Below are positions 7,056-14,410 of a DNA stretch of 15,908 nt, in pieces. The DNA is from Acidimicrobiaceae bacterium (GTDB lineage: Bacteria; Actinomycetota; Acidimicrobiia; Acidimicrobiales; Bog-793): the NCBI GenBank assembly GCA_027459565.1, contig DAIDIA010000316.1, forward strand, positions 1 through 15,908. The letters run 5' to 3'. The translations under genes and the position numbers were made by a program. The notes beneath the pieces were generated by a model that was given only the letters and a program-made list of their open reading frames with translations, had not been told where the DNA came from and ran no database searches. Within the stretch, counting starts at the first letter, position 1, and every line of letters begins with the position of its first letter.

Positions 7056-9059
7056 GTGCCGAATGATGCAGTCAAGGAGATTTCGGTCTCTCTCCCCGAT
7101 GGAAGCACGCGTGTTATCCCGGAAGGCTCGACGGGACTCGATGTTGCGCGTTCAATCGGAAGTCGGCTCGCGAAGGATGCAGTTGCAGTCGAAGTCAATG
7201 GAAGTGAACGCGACCTTGGATATCCACTCGCCGAGGGAGATGTCGTCCGTGTGATCACGGCGGGTACCGAAGAGGGCCGTCAAATCCTGCGTCACTCGAC
7301 CGCGCACGTTCTTGCTCAGGCGGTCACCGCGTTATGGCCCGGGGCGAAATTTGCAATTGGCCCTTTCATTGCGGACGGCTTCTATTACGACTTCGACCTT
7401 CCTGATGGTCAGCGCTTTAACGATGAGGATCTCGAGCGCATCGAAGCCAAGATGCGTGAGATTGTCTCCGAGGACCAGAAATTTACGCGCGAGGAACTCT
7501 CATATCCGGACGGAATCGAGCTTTTTTCGGACCAGCCCTACAAGGTTGAGATCATCGAGCGCGTGCGCGATAGCGACGCAGGCGTCGATGATGAGCTGGC
7601 CCTTGAGATCTCAGGGTCTGGAGCCCAAGTGAGTGCCTATCGCAACGGCGATTCCTTTGTCGACCTATGTCGAGGTCCGCACGTTCCATCGACGGGTCGT
7701 TTGGGTCATTTCAAGTTGACGCGCGTTGCTGGCGCCTACTGGCGGGGCGATGAGCACCGGCCACAGTTGCAGCGCATCTACGGCACGGCATTCGAGTCAG
7801 CAGGAGCGCTTGAGGAGCACCTCACTCGATTGCGCGAGGCCGAGAAGCGCGACCATCGCAAGCTTGGAGCCGATCTCGATCTCTTTCACTTCCCACCCGA
7901 GGTTGGCGGCGGATTGCCGGTATTTCACCCAAAGGGTGCACTGATCCGCCAGGCGATGGAGGACTATTCGCTTGAGATGCATCGGTCTCACGGATACCAG
8001 CAGGTCTGGACGCCTCACATCGCAAAATCGACGCTGTACGAGATATCGGGGCACCTCCAGTGGTACAAGGACGGAATGTATCCGCCGATGGAGATGGAGG
8101 GTGCTACCTACTATCCGAAGCCAATGAACTGTCCGATGCACATTTTGATCTACAAGGACAAGCAACGGTCGTATCGCGAACTGCCAATTCGCTATTTTGA
8201 GTTTGGCACCGTCTATCGCTTTGAGCGATCGGGAGTTCTCCACGGCCTGACACGCGTTCGCGGCATCACGCAGGATGATTCACATATTTTCTGTGCACCA
8301 GAGCAGCTCGCAGAGGAGCTTCGGTCACTTCTTTCCTTCGTACTTGACGTGCTGAGAGCATTCGGATTGACAGACTTTGAAGCTGAACTCGCGACGCGTC
8401 CCGAAAACTATGTTGGTGAGATCCGTGAGTGGGACGAGGCGACGGAGGCGCTCCGCTTCGCACTGGATTCCTCTGGATTGCCTTATGTGGTCGCCGAAGG
8501 AGAGGGCGCTTTCTATGCCCCGAAGATCGACGTTCACCTCCGCGATGCGATCGGAAGAAGATGGCAGCTGTCGACCCTTCAGGTCGACTTCCAGCTTCCA
8601 CAGCTCTTCGATCTGGCGTTCATCGGCCAAGATGGCCAGCGTCATAGACCGAACATGATTCATCGGGCACTCTTTGGTTCAGTGGAGCGTTTCTTCGGGA
8701 TACTCCTCGAGCACTACGCGGGTAATCTTCCTACCTGGCTTGCGCCAGTCCAGGTGCGGGTTCTCTCAGTGCGTGAAGATCATGATGATTACGCCGAAAT
8801 GATCAGGTCACGACTGGCTGTGGAATCGATTCGTGCCGAAGTCGAACGGGCGGATGAACCGCTCGGCGCCCGCGTAAGAAGAGCCAAGATCGAGAAGATC
8901 CCCTATGTGATTGTGGTTGGCCAAAGCGATGTGGAGAATCAGACCGTAGGCATCAATGCCCGCGGGTCGCAGGATCCCGTTCGAGACGTCCCCATTGAAC
9001 AGTTTGTCGCACTGGTCCAAAATGAGATCTCGAACAAGAGTTCACCGGAGTCTCCATGA
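7056..9059 (+). CDS. thrS: Threonine--tRNA ligase
   Basis: This is full-length ThrRS, 667 residues, charging tRNA-Thr in the cytosol. Domains in order: N-terminal TGS domain (about 6-68); editing domain with H80xxxH84 and CRGPH (Cys205, His209), so proofreading of Ser-tRNA looks intact; class II catalytic core with zinc ligands Cys359 (PMNCPMH), His410 (DDSH) and His535 (PNMIH), motif 2 around RYFEFGTVYRFERSG, and motif 3 GSVERFFGILLEH with Arg544; and a C-terminal anticodon-binding domain (about 560-655). The start is GTG at 7056, with AGGAGA at 7041-7046, 9 bases upstream. A 78-base gap separates it from mshC. No T-box leader fits in that space. Its stop overlaps the next start (ATGA), coupling it to the HIT gene. 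Confidence 0.98.
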   Translation: MPNDAVKEISVSLPDGSTRVIPEGSTGLDVARSIGSRLAKDAVAVEVNGSERDLGYPLAEGDVVRVITAGTEEGRQILRHSTAHVLAQAVTALWPGAKFAIGPFIADGFYYDFDLPDGQRFNDEDLERIEAKMREIVSEDQKFTREELSYPDGIELFSDQPYKVEIIERVRDSDAGVDDELALEISGSGAQVSAYRNGDSFVDLCRGPHVPSTGRLGHFKLTRVAGAYWRGDEHRPQLQRIYGTAFESAGALEEHLTRLREAEKRDHRKLGADLDLFHFPPEVGGGLPVFHPKGALIRQAMEDYSLEMHRSHGYQQVWTPHIAKSTLYEISGHLQWYKDGMYPPMEMEGATYYPKPMNCPMHILIYKDKQRSYRELPIRYFEFGTVYRFERSGVLHGLTRVRGITQDDSHIFCAPEQLAEELRSLLSFVLDVLRAFGLTDFEAELATRPENYVGEIREWDEATEALRFALDSSGLPYVVAEGEGAFYAPKIDVHLRDAIGRRWQLSTLQVDFQLPQLFDLAFIGQDGQRHRPNMIHRALFGSVERFFGILLEHYAGNLPTWLAPVQVRVLSVREDHDDYAEMIRSRLAVESIRAEVERADEPLGARVRRAKIEKIPYVIVVGQSDVENQTVGINARGSQDPVRDVPIEQFVALVQNEISNKSSPESP

Positions 9060-9619
9060 GTCTTGACCATCTCTGGGCCGGATGGCGTGCGGGATACGTC
9101 GCCTCCGTTTCTGATGGAGTCGAATTTCCGACGCCCAGTTCGCGCGTCGCAAGCCAAGATGTCGAATCCCGCCTCGATGATGCCGGTCCAGAGGGGTGTG
9201 TCTTCTGTGCGATCGGCGCCTCAGAGGCGGACGATGAGGAACTCCATGTTCTGTTTCGCGGCAGGTTCACTTATGCAGTGTTGAACGCGTATCCCTACGT
9301 GTCAGGACATCTCCTGGTCATGCCGAATCGGCATATTGGAGAGATCTCCGCGCTTTCGGACGATGAATATTCAGAGCTGTTTCAGGTCACGAGACAAGCG
9401 ATTATCGCCCTTGAGTCGGCATACCACGCGGACGGAATGAATATGGGTGCAAACTTTGGTCGCGCAGCCGGAGCAGGAATACCACTCCATCTCCACATGC
9501 ATGTGCTACCGCGGTGGATAGGAGACACGAACTTCATGACAACGGTTGCCTCAACCCGTGTCATGCCTGAGGCACTTTCCGATTCCTGGCGTAAAGTTCG
9601 TGATGCTTGGCCCACTTGA
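9056..9619 (+). CDS. HIT-family AP4A phosphorylase/hydrolase
   Basis: This 187-residue histidine-triad protein should cleave dinucleoside polyphosphates or related nucleotides. The triad HLHMHVL is seen as His145, His147 (the family nucleophile) and His149, with a GRAAGAGIPLHLH lead-in. A CVFC pair at Cys48/Cys51 resembles the zinc site of actinobacterial members, and VMPNRHIG is the conserved loop. The position immediately after thrS matches M. tuberculosis Rv2613c, described as an AP4A phosphorylase, which supports that activity by context. The ATG overlaps the thrS stop as ATGA, so translation is likely coupled. Between the N-terminal LWAGWRAGYV block and the CVFC motif is a segment of about 30 residues of low similarity. 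Diadenosine tetraphosphate is a by-product of aminoacyl-tRNA synthetases, so pairing with thrS makes biochemical sense, though this is inference. Confidence 0.93.
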   Translation: MSLDHLWAGWRAGYVASVSDGVEFPTPSSRVASQDVESRLDDAGPEGCVFCAIGASEADDEELHVLFRGRFTYAVLNAYPYVSGHLLVMPNRHIGEISALSDDEYSELFQVTRQAIIALESAYHADGMNMGANFGRAAGAGIPLHLHMHVLPRWIGDTNFMTTVASTRVMPEALSDSWRKVRDAWPT

Positions 9620-10350
9620 TGCTCTCGTATGCTCGCTATATCGAGGCTCTTGGCCAGAACGGTGCGCTGTTCAGCGAGGCGTCGAGACAAGCTCCGTTTG
9701 CGACCGTAGCCGCATGTCCCGGATGGAATATGCAAGACCTTGTGAGCCACCTTTCCGATGAATACCGATTCTGGGCGGTGCAGTTGGTTGCCGGCGATGC
9801 GACGATGCAGACGACGGTGCCAACTCCAATCGAGCGCGACGACGCAAACCTCGAGTTTGACCGAAATGAGTCAGAACTAACGCGATGCCTTGAGATGGCC
9901 GATAATGGCGCGGAATGTTGGAACTGGTCTGATGGGGACTACACGAGCGACTGGGTGGCTCGACGGATGGCACTTGAGACGGCAATTCATCGCGTCGATG
10001 CCGAGCTGGCGAATGGTGCCACGACACCCATTGACGAGGATCTTTCGCTTGACGGCGTCGACGAGCGACTAGATGTGCACCTTCGCCTTGAACTTCTGAG
10101 GAATCCGACAGCGTCGCTAGGCGGAACGATCTGTCTGATCTGTTCGGATTCTGATGTGGCTTGGACAATACGTGCTGAACGCGGTCGTCTTCGTGTTCGA
10201 GATGGCAGAGCACCCGCCTCGGTGGCGCTGGTCGGAACTGCCTCTGACCTTTTTCAATTTGTCTGGAATCGGGCTGGTCTCGCTCGATTCCAGGTAACGG
10301 GAGAACGCTCAGTTGCGCTGAATTGGAGCCGGTTGCCAGCAGAGCGATGA
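9619..10350 (+). CDS. Maleylpyruvate isomerase family (MDMPI, DinB-fold) mycothiol-dependent-type enzyme
   Basis: This 243-residue protein has the two-part layout of actinobacterial MDMPI proteins: an N-terminal four-helix DinB-like metal-binding domain (about 1-150) and a C-terminal SCP2-like domain (about 155-243, with SLGGTICLICSD and ASVALVGTASDLFQFVWNR). Putative metal ligands are His44 (DLVSHLSDEYRFW), Glu120 and His124 (ALETAIHRVDAE), the usual H...ExxxH set. Family members use mycothiol as cofactor or thiol donor, but most have unknown substrates. I chose the ATG at 9619 because TGATG overlaps the HIT stop by one base; TTG codons at 9607 and 9616 are possible but less likely. There are no ring-cleavage genes nearby, so maleylpyruvate itself is not implied. 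It interrupts the thrS-HIT-pgsA order known from mycobacteria. Confidence 0.86.
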   Translation: MLSYARYIEALGQNGALFSEASRQAPFATVAACPGWNMQDLVSHLSDEYRFWAVQLVAGDATMQTTVPTPIERDDANLEFDRNESELTRCLEMADNGAECWNWSDGDYTSDWVARRMALETAIHRVDAELANGATTPIDEDLSLDGVDERLDVHLRLELLRNPTASLGGTICLICSDSDVAWTIRAERGRLRVRDGRAPASVALVGTASDLFQFVWNRAGLARFQVTGERSVALNWSRLPAER

Positions 10351-10426
10351 ATAGAGAGGGTGAAACCGCGGAGAGAGACCAGAATCCCGGTCCGCTGATA
10401 GCCTGAAGTCGTGGTGAGGAGCGTCA

Positions 10427-11308
10427 ATGATTGATGGCCGCAGGGGTCGCAAGGCGACAGATGGAACCGTCGTATCGCCGATTCGCGGCCATATTCGGAG
10501 GTTTGACCTTGGGCATCGACTGGTCCGGCTTGGACTGAATGCAAACGTCCTCACCTCGACAGGCGTCGCGCTCTCGGCACTCTTCTGCGTGTTTGTTGGG
10601 CGCGGATACCTGTGGTGGGGGATTGCCTTTCTGATCACCGGCGGCCTCATGGACGCGCTGGATGGCTTGGTCGCAAAATCAGCCGGAACCGCATCTGCAC
10701 GTGGAGCATTTTTTGATTCCGTCGCCGATCGGGTCTCTGATGCTTTGATGTTTGGCGGACTCGCCTGGTTTCTCATGGTTGGACATCATCCAAAGGAGGC
10801 GGCGCTCCCGATCGCGATATTCGCACTTGGTTCGGTGATCTCCTACGAGCGCGCAAAGGCAGAGTCACTTGGCTTCATTGCGAAGGGCGGTCTGATGGAA
10901 CGTACCGAGCGACTTATCGCGCTCGGTCTTTCTTTGTTGTTTCATATCGTCATGATCCCGATTCTTTGGATTGCGCTTGTTCTGACGCTCGGCACGGCCG
11001 CCGGACGGTTTATCAGGGTCTGGCGCCAAGCTAGCGGCCTGCCTGCTCGTATTTGGGTCTGGAAAGAGAGCGCAGTCAGCGTGAATGAATCGGCGCTGAA
11101 GTCGTGGTGGCACGGACTGGGCGTGGATCGGCGTATTGCCATTCGAGTTGACGGCGACGAGCAGGATAATTTTACGGCTCGATTCAAGCAGCGTTTTTCC
11201 CTCGATAGGATCGAGCAACGTGCAAACGACAAATCGTCTCACAGAGCCCAGAGCTCATCGAGGCGGCGGCGCAATGGTCTCTCCTCCGCGGCAAACGAGA
11301 AGAAATAA
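10427..11308 (+). CDS. pgsA: Phosphatidylinositol phosphate synthase (CDP-alcohol phosphatidyltransferase) with long C-terminal extension
   Basis: This integral membrane enzyme joins CDP-diacylglycerol and inositol 3-phosphate. The CDP-alcohol signature is present as Asp76, Asp79-Gly80, Ala83-Lys84, Gly93, Asp97 and Asp101. The usual DGxxAR is DGLVAK here, an Arg-to-Lys change at 84. The downstream SYERAKAESLG and GGLMERTERLIAL blocks resemble the mycobacterial PIP synthase (PgsA1) rather than the phosphatidylglycerophosphate enzyme. Several hydrophobic segments lie between residues 45 and 195. The family is about 217 residues long; this protein is 293, with a charged, Arg/Ser-rich, probably cytoplasmic tail from about residue 200 (ending near SSRRRRNGLSSAANEKK) that I do not recognise. 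The ATG has GAGGAG (10416-10421) 5 bases upstream. A 76-base gap precedes it; patA and pimA follow in the same direction. Confidence 0.92.
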   Translation: MIDGRRGRKATDGTVVSPIRGHIRRFDLGHRLVRLGLNANVLTSTGVALSALFCVFVGRGYLWWGIAFLITGGLMDALDGLVAKSAGTASARGAFFDSVADRVSDALMFGGLAWFLMVGHHPKEAALPIAIFALGSVISYERAKAESLGFIAKGGLMERTERLIALGLSLLFHIVMIPILWIALVLTLGTAAGRFIRVWRQASGLPARIWVWKESAVSVNESALKSWWHGLGVDRRIAIRVDGDEQDNFTARFKQRFSLDRIEQRANDKSSHRAQSSSRRRRNGLSSAANEKK

Positions 11309-11335
11309 GGCTCGGTTCGTCTTCACAACCTAAGG

Positions 11336-12220
11336 ATGGAATTGCAAAGAGACCGCGCCTATTTCCTTTATCGGTATGGCACCGGACTGTTACGCCATAT
11401 ACCGCGTCACATTGCGATGAATGTCATGACCCTGATCGCGGACGTCGCGTATTTAGTCTCTGGTCGGACTCGCAGCGTGGTGGCAAGCAATATTCGCAGG
11501 GTGGTTGGCGGAGAAATGTCTTCTGAGGACCTCCAGAGATTGGTCCGCTCATCATTTGGTAGTTACGCACGATATTGGGTTGATCTCGCGTTGTTGTCGA
11601 GGCTTCCAGATCGCGACTACGACGATCTCCTTGACGAACACGATCTTGTTGAGTTCATCGAGGTACATCAGCACAGAGGGGCGGTCATTGCACTCCCACA
11701 CATCGGATCTTGGGAGATCGCTGGTCTCTGGGCTCATCGACACGGTTACGCGGTCAATACTGTTGCAGAGCCTGCGTCCAGTGAGGCACTCACTGAATGG
11801 TTTCGCCAGCAGCGAGACGAATTGGGAATTCATGCCTTTACCACCACCGATAATGTCATCAGTCAGTTGCTCGCCGCCCTCGATCGGGACGAGCTCGTCA
11901 CGCTCGTGGCCGATCGCAACATCGGAGGCGAAGGTATCGATGTCTTGTTCTTTGGCGAAGTCGTGAAGATGCCCGGGGGGCCAGCACTTCTCGCGCTTCG
12001 CAGCGGTTGTCCATTGATACCGCTTGCCGTGTATCACGACCGCGCCGATTTTCACCAACCAGTTCTGCTTCCTCCGATTTCGCTTGAGCGGACTGGCCGA
12101 CTCCGTGACGATGTTGTTCGAGTTACCCAGGATCTCGCATGCGCCTTTGAGGAGCTCATTAAGCGGGCTCCCGAACAGTGGCACGTCTTTCAGCCGATCT
12201 GGCCTCAAAGAGAAGAATAG
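11336..12220 (+). CDS. patA: Phosphatidylinositol mannoside acyltransferase (LpxL/HtrB family, PatA-like)
   Basis: This 294-residue member of the lysophospholipid/lipid A acyltransferase family should acylate the mannose of PIM1/PIM2 at the inner face of the membrane. The HX4E motif is His122 to Glu127 in LPHIGSWEIAG, with the downstream DVLFFGEVVKMPGGPALLALRSGCPLIPLAV block that shapes the acyl-donor pocket. The C-terminal PEQWHVFQPIWP is the usual LpxL-family ending. Its place between pgsA and pimA matches M. tuberculosis Rv2611c, and this is the main basis for calling PatA rather than a generic acyltransferase. The start at 11336 has AAGG abutting the ATG, so initiation may rely on coupling from pgsA 27 bases upstream; an in-frame Met28 is an alternative. 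The stop is 13 bases before pimA. Confidence 0.9.
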   Translation: MELQRDRAYFLYRYGTGLLRHIPRHIAMNVMTLIADVAYLVSGRTRSVVASNIRRVVGGEMSSEDLQRLVRSSFGSYARYWVDLALLSRLPDRDYDDLLDEHDLVEFIEVHQHRGAVIALPHIGSWEIAGLWAHRHGYAVNTVAEPASSEALTEWFRQQRDELGIHAFTTTDNVISQLLAALDRDELVTLVADRNIGGEGIDVLFFGEVVKMPGGPALLALRSGCPLIPLAVYHDRADFHQPVLLPPISLERTGRLRDDVVRVTQDLACAFEELIKRAPEQWHVFQPIWPQREE

Positions 12221-12233
12221 AAACGGCCATCTG

Positions 12234-13331
12234 ATGCACGTTGTCATAACCTGTCCCTACAGCATTGACATCCCTGGAGGAGTTCAGGGCCAGGTGATCG
12301 GAATGGCCAAGACGCTGTCGGCTCGGCACCGCGTCACGATATTGGCGCCAGGGACCATGATTCCTGAGAGTCTAAGGAGTACCCCCGTTGAAATGATCTT
12401 GCTCGGCGCGTCGCTCAGGTTTCGCGCCAATGGATCCGTCGCGCCAATCTCACTGTCGCTTCCGAGTGCTGCGAGGCTTCAGGGATTTCTCGCATTGGCC
12501 GTACCGGATGTACTGATCATTCATGAGCCCATGGTTCCGCTCGTCAGCATCGCCGCGCTTTTGGGATCGGCGAAGATGAAAATCGGAGTATTCCATCGCG
12601 GTGGACCTACTCGGGCGCTATCGCTTCTGCGACCTCTCGCGGCGGTGCTCCTCAAGAAGCTGGATGACGGCATCGTCGTGTCGGAAGAGGCGCGCGCTTC
12701 GGTGCATGCCCTCATTGGAGACGGCTCGCGCAGCTTTCGGCGGATTCCAAATGCGGTAGACACCGCGCGATTCGCGCCCCGCGAGCAGGGCGAGCGTCAG
12801 AGAGGATCCATTCTCTTTGTAGGACGACACGAACCGCGCAAGGGATTGAGTGTCCTTCTCAGGGCCTATTCACGCTTGGGATCTGGATACTCATTGTCGA
12901 TCGTTGGAGACGGTCCAGAGACAGCCGAGCTTATGAGGCGTTATTCGTCCGCGACCGCGATCCAATGGCTCGGTCGCGTGAGTGACAACGAGATAGCGGG
13001 TCTGATGCATCATTGCGAAATATTCGTTGCTCCGTCCATGGGTGGAGAATCATTCGGAGTAGTCCTTCTCGAGGCGATGGCCGCGGAGGTCCCGGTGCTC
13101 TGTTCTGACATTCCGGGTTACCGACTTGCTGCAGATGATGCCGCGCGATATTTCCCGCCGGGCGATTTTGCGGAGCTTGCGGTTGCAATCGAGTCGCTGT
13201 CGGTGGATGACAAGGCGCGCCGTGAACTGGTACGGCGAGGGCGCGAACGATCGGCCGAGTTCGATTTCTCGGTTGCCAGTAAGCGCTATCTTGACGTTAT
13301 CCGTGCGAGATTGCCCGAGGAACAGGCATGA
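12234..13331 (+). CDS. pimA: Phosphatidylinositol alpha-mannosyltransferase (GT4 family, PimA-like)
   Basis: This 365-residue GT-B retaining glycosyltransferase should move mannose from GDP-mannose to phosphatidylinositol on the cytoplasmic membrane face. The N-terminal acceptor domain begins CPYSIDIPGGVQGQV (Gly15-Gly16 loop), with HEP at 97-99 and the conserved acceptor-site His121 (FHRGG). The donor half shows GRHEPRKG (Arg198, Lys203), VGDGPE, and GGESFGVVLLEAMAA with Glu272 and Glu280. The chosen ATG at 12234 gives the normal family N-terminus; the open frame extends upstream inside patA without similarity. Compared with M. smegmatis PimA as I remember it, the basic THRKVKKW helix reads SAARLQGF, Asn97 after HEP reads Met100, and TSTTKS after the His is replaced. 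The acceptor or membrane contacts may therefore differ. Confidence 0.91.
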   Translation: MHVVITCPYSIDIPGGVQGQVIGMAKTLSARHRVTILAPGTMIPESLRSTPVEMILLGASLRFRANGSVAPISLSLPSAARLQGFLALAVPDVLIIHEPMVPLVSIAALLGSAKMKIGVFHRGGPTRALSLLRPLAAVLLKKLDDGIVVSEEARASVHALIGDGSRSFRRIPNAVDTARFAPREQGERQRGSILFVGRHEPRKGLSVLLRAYSRLGSGYSLSIVGDGPETAELMRRYSSATAIQWLGRVSDNEIAGLMHHCEIFVAPSMGGESFGVVLLEAMAAEVPVLCSDIPGYRLAADDAARYFPPGDFAELAVAIESLSVDDKARRELVRRGRERSAEFDFSVASKRYLDVIRARLPEEQA

Positions 13332-13376
13332 TTTCATCGTTTGAATCTGATCAAATTCTCAACTTCAATCGGCTTC

Positions 13377-13382
13377 TAGACT
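13377..13382 (+). promoter_or_regulatory. Putative -10 box upstream of the M48 protease gene
   Basis: TAGACT fits TANNNT and ends 6 bases before an ATG at 13389, the same geometry as the box before the peroxiredoxin gene. It lies in the comparatively AT-rich 83-base gap after pimA. A second possibility in the same gap is TTGAAT (13341-13346) with TTCAAT (13364-13369) at 17-base spacing, each matching consensus at four of six positions. Either would give the protease its own promoter. Confidence 0.28.
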
Positions 13383-13388
13383 GTCCGT

Positions 13389-13418
13389 ATGGCAATATTT
13401 GATAGTCCCTTTCGATGA
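13389..13418 (+). CDS. Possible nine-residue leader ORF overlapping the protease start
   Basis: ATG at 13389 opens a short frame, MAIFDSPFR, whose TGA stop overlaps the protease ATG as ATGA. There is no Shine-Dalgarno site; a TANNNT box 6 bases upstream would allow leaderless initiation here, with coupled re-initiation at the protease ATG, which also lacks a Shine-Dalgarno site. The frame is very short and may be coincidence. Confidence 0.2.
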   Translation: MAIFDSPFR

Positions 13419-14326
13419 CCTCGACAAAACCAGCACCGCGTCAGTCTCATACGCGCCGCTCCGCAGGCAAGAGTTCCGTTGAACGCAAGGCGCGGCGCGA
13501 GGAATTTGTGGTGCGCACACTCAGGCCAATCACACCCCCATCGCTTGTTGTACATCGCAGCTTTCGTGCCAGAGTTCTCTTTGCTCTTCCATTTCTTGTC
13601 GTGGCGATCGGACTTCTCCTCGTCGTCTTGCACTCGTTGTTGCCGCTTGGTCTGGTAATCCTTGGGGTTGTGGCCCTGGCCGGGGGTGCTATCTGGGCCT
13701 CGCTAAATTTCCTTTTCGGCTCTCCCCACCGGATCTTGGGAAGATTGAATTCGATCGAGGACGAGCATCAGGGTCTTGAACAGCTCATGAACCTGCTCGA
13801 GGGACTCTGTGTCGAGAACGGAATCTCGACACCCCGGGTTCGCCTCATCACTGATCGCGCGGTCAACGCGATTGTCGTGGGCTGGAATAGTAACGACGCT
13901 TCTCTTGTCGTCACCACGGGGCTTCTTGCAAGCTGCACGCGAATTGAGCTCGAAGGGGTCATTGCGCACGAACTTGCACACGTTAAGCGTGGCGACATGC
14001 GAGACGCGGCATTCGCTAGTGTCGCGTGCGGAATGATCTCGCTGGTGACGGACCGCAGCGCCGTATTGGTCAAGTCTCTTCTTTCTCCATCTCGAGAGGC
14101 GAACGCCGACATCGGCGGAGTCTCCATGACTCGGTATCCGCCGGGCCTCATTCAGGCACTATTGAAGATTTCCGGGCTTCACACGCGTCCAGAGGGACTC
14201 ACTCCGAGTGTCGCTCGACTTTCGGCGGCATGTTGGTTTCAAGCACTTGAGGAATCAAGTCGCAGTCGTGTTGTGGCTGGAGACCTTGGCGTACCAGAGA
14301 GAGTGGGATTACTGGCGGAGCTCTAG
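13415..14326 (+). CDS. Membrane-bound M48-family zinc metalloprotease
   Basis: This 303-residue protein is related to HtpX/Ste24 peptidases, which degrade or process membrane proteins. A basic N-terminal tail (1-50) precedes two hydrophobic segments (about 55-73 and 77-99). The catalytic domain follows: AVNAIVVG strand region, HELAH at 185-189 with catalytic Glu186, and the third zinc ligand Glu228 in SREANADIGG with Asp232. Length is near the family norm, but the C-terminus lacks the two further transmembrane helices of E. coli HtpX, so it is an M48 relative rather than clear HtpX. The ATG at 13415 has no Shine-Dalgarno site. It occupies the interval between pimA and yebC, where mycobacteria carry other genes. 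Substrate unknown; envelope quality control is a reasonable guess from topology. Confidence 0.88.
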   Translation: MTSTKPAPRQSHTRRSAGKSSVERKARREEFVVRTLRPITPPSLVVHRSFRARVLFALPFLVVAIGLLLVVLHSLLPLGLVILGVVALAGGAIWASLNFLFGSPHRILGRLNSIEDEHQGLEQLMNLLEGLCVENGISTPRVRLITDRAVNAIVVGWNSNDASLVVTTGLLASCTRIELEGVIAHELAHVKRGDMRDAAFASVACGMISLVTDRSAVLVKSLLSPSREANADIGGVSMTRYPPGLIQALLKISGLHTRPEGLTPSVARLSAACWFQALEESSRSRVVAGDLGVPERVGLLAEL

Positions 14327-14346
14327 TGGGGCAGATTGCCGGGGAA

Positions 14347-14370
14347 GTTGGGATCGTTCGAAGTCCCGAC
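14347..14370 (+). terminator. Weak hairpin after the M48 gene, possible terminator or attenuator
   Basis: GTTGGGA (14347-14353) can pair with TCCCGAC (14364-14370) through seven pairs including one G:U, around a 10-base loop. A short T run (14376-14379) follows after five more bases, so it is not a textbook terminator. It overlaps the candidate yebC promoter and may instead be chance. Confidence 0.2.
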
Positions 14371-14378
14371 AATACTTT
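14348..14378 (+). promoter_or_regulatory. Candidate yebC promoter
   Basis: TTGGGA (14348-14353) as -35 and AATACT (14371-14376) as -10, separated by 17 bases, each match consensus at four of six positions. The overlapping TACTTT (14373-14378) fits TANNNT with 19-base spacing. Either would start transcription about 25-30 bases before yebC, in an 84-base gap with a strong Shine-Dalgarno site at its end. Confidence 0.28.
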
Positions 14379-14410
14379 TGAAGAATTGAAATGAAAAGTG
14401 GAGGTAGAAG

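Noticed and set aside
10351..10426. Hairpin (GCGGA...TCCGC, about 10368-10395) as a terminator before pgsA
   Set aside because: The stem is short and interrupted, and no T run follows, so a terminator call is not justified.
10427..11308. Phosphatidylglycerophosphate synthase
   Set aside because: The SYERAKAE and GGLMERTERL blocks and the patA-pimA context match phosphatidylinositol-phosphate synthase.
11552..12247. Minus-strand 231-codon open frame opposite patA
   Set aside because: It is antisense to patA, whose HX4E motif and family C-terminus are intact; the antisense translation resembles no family I know.
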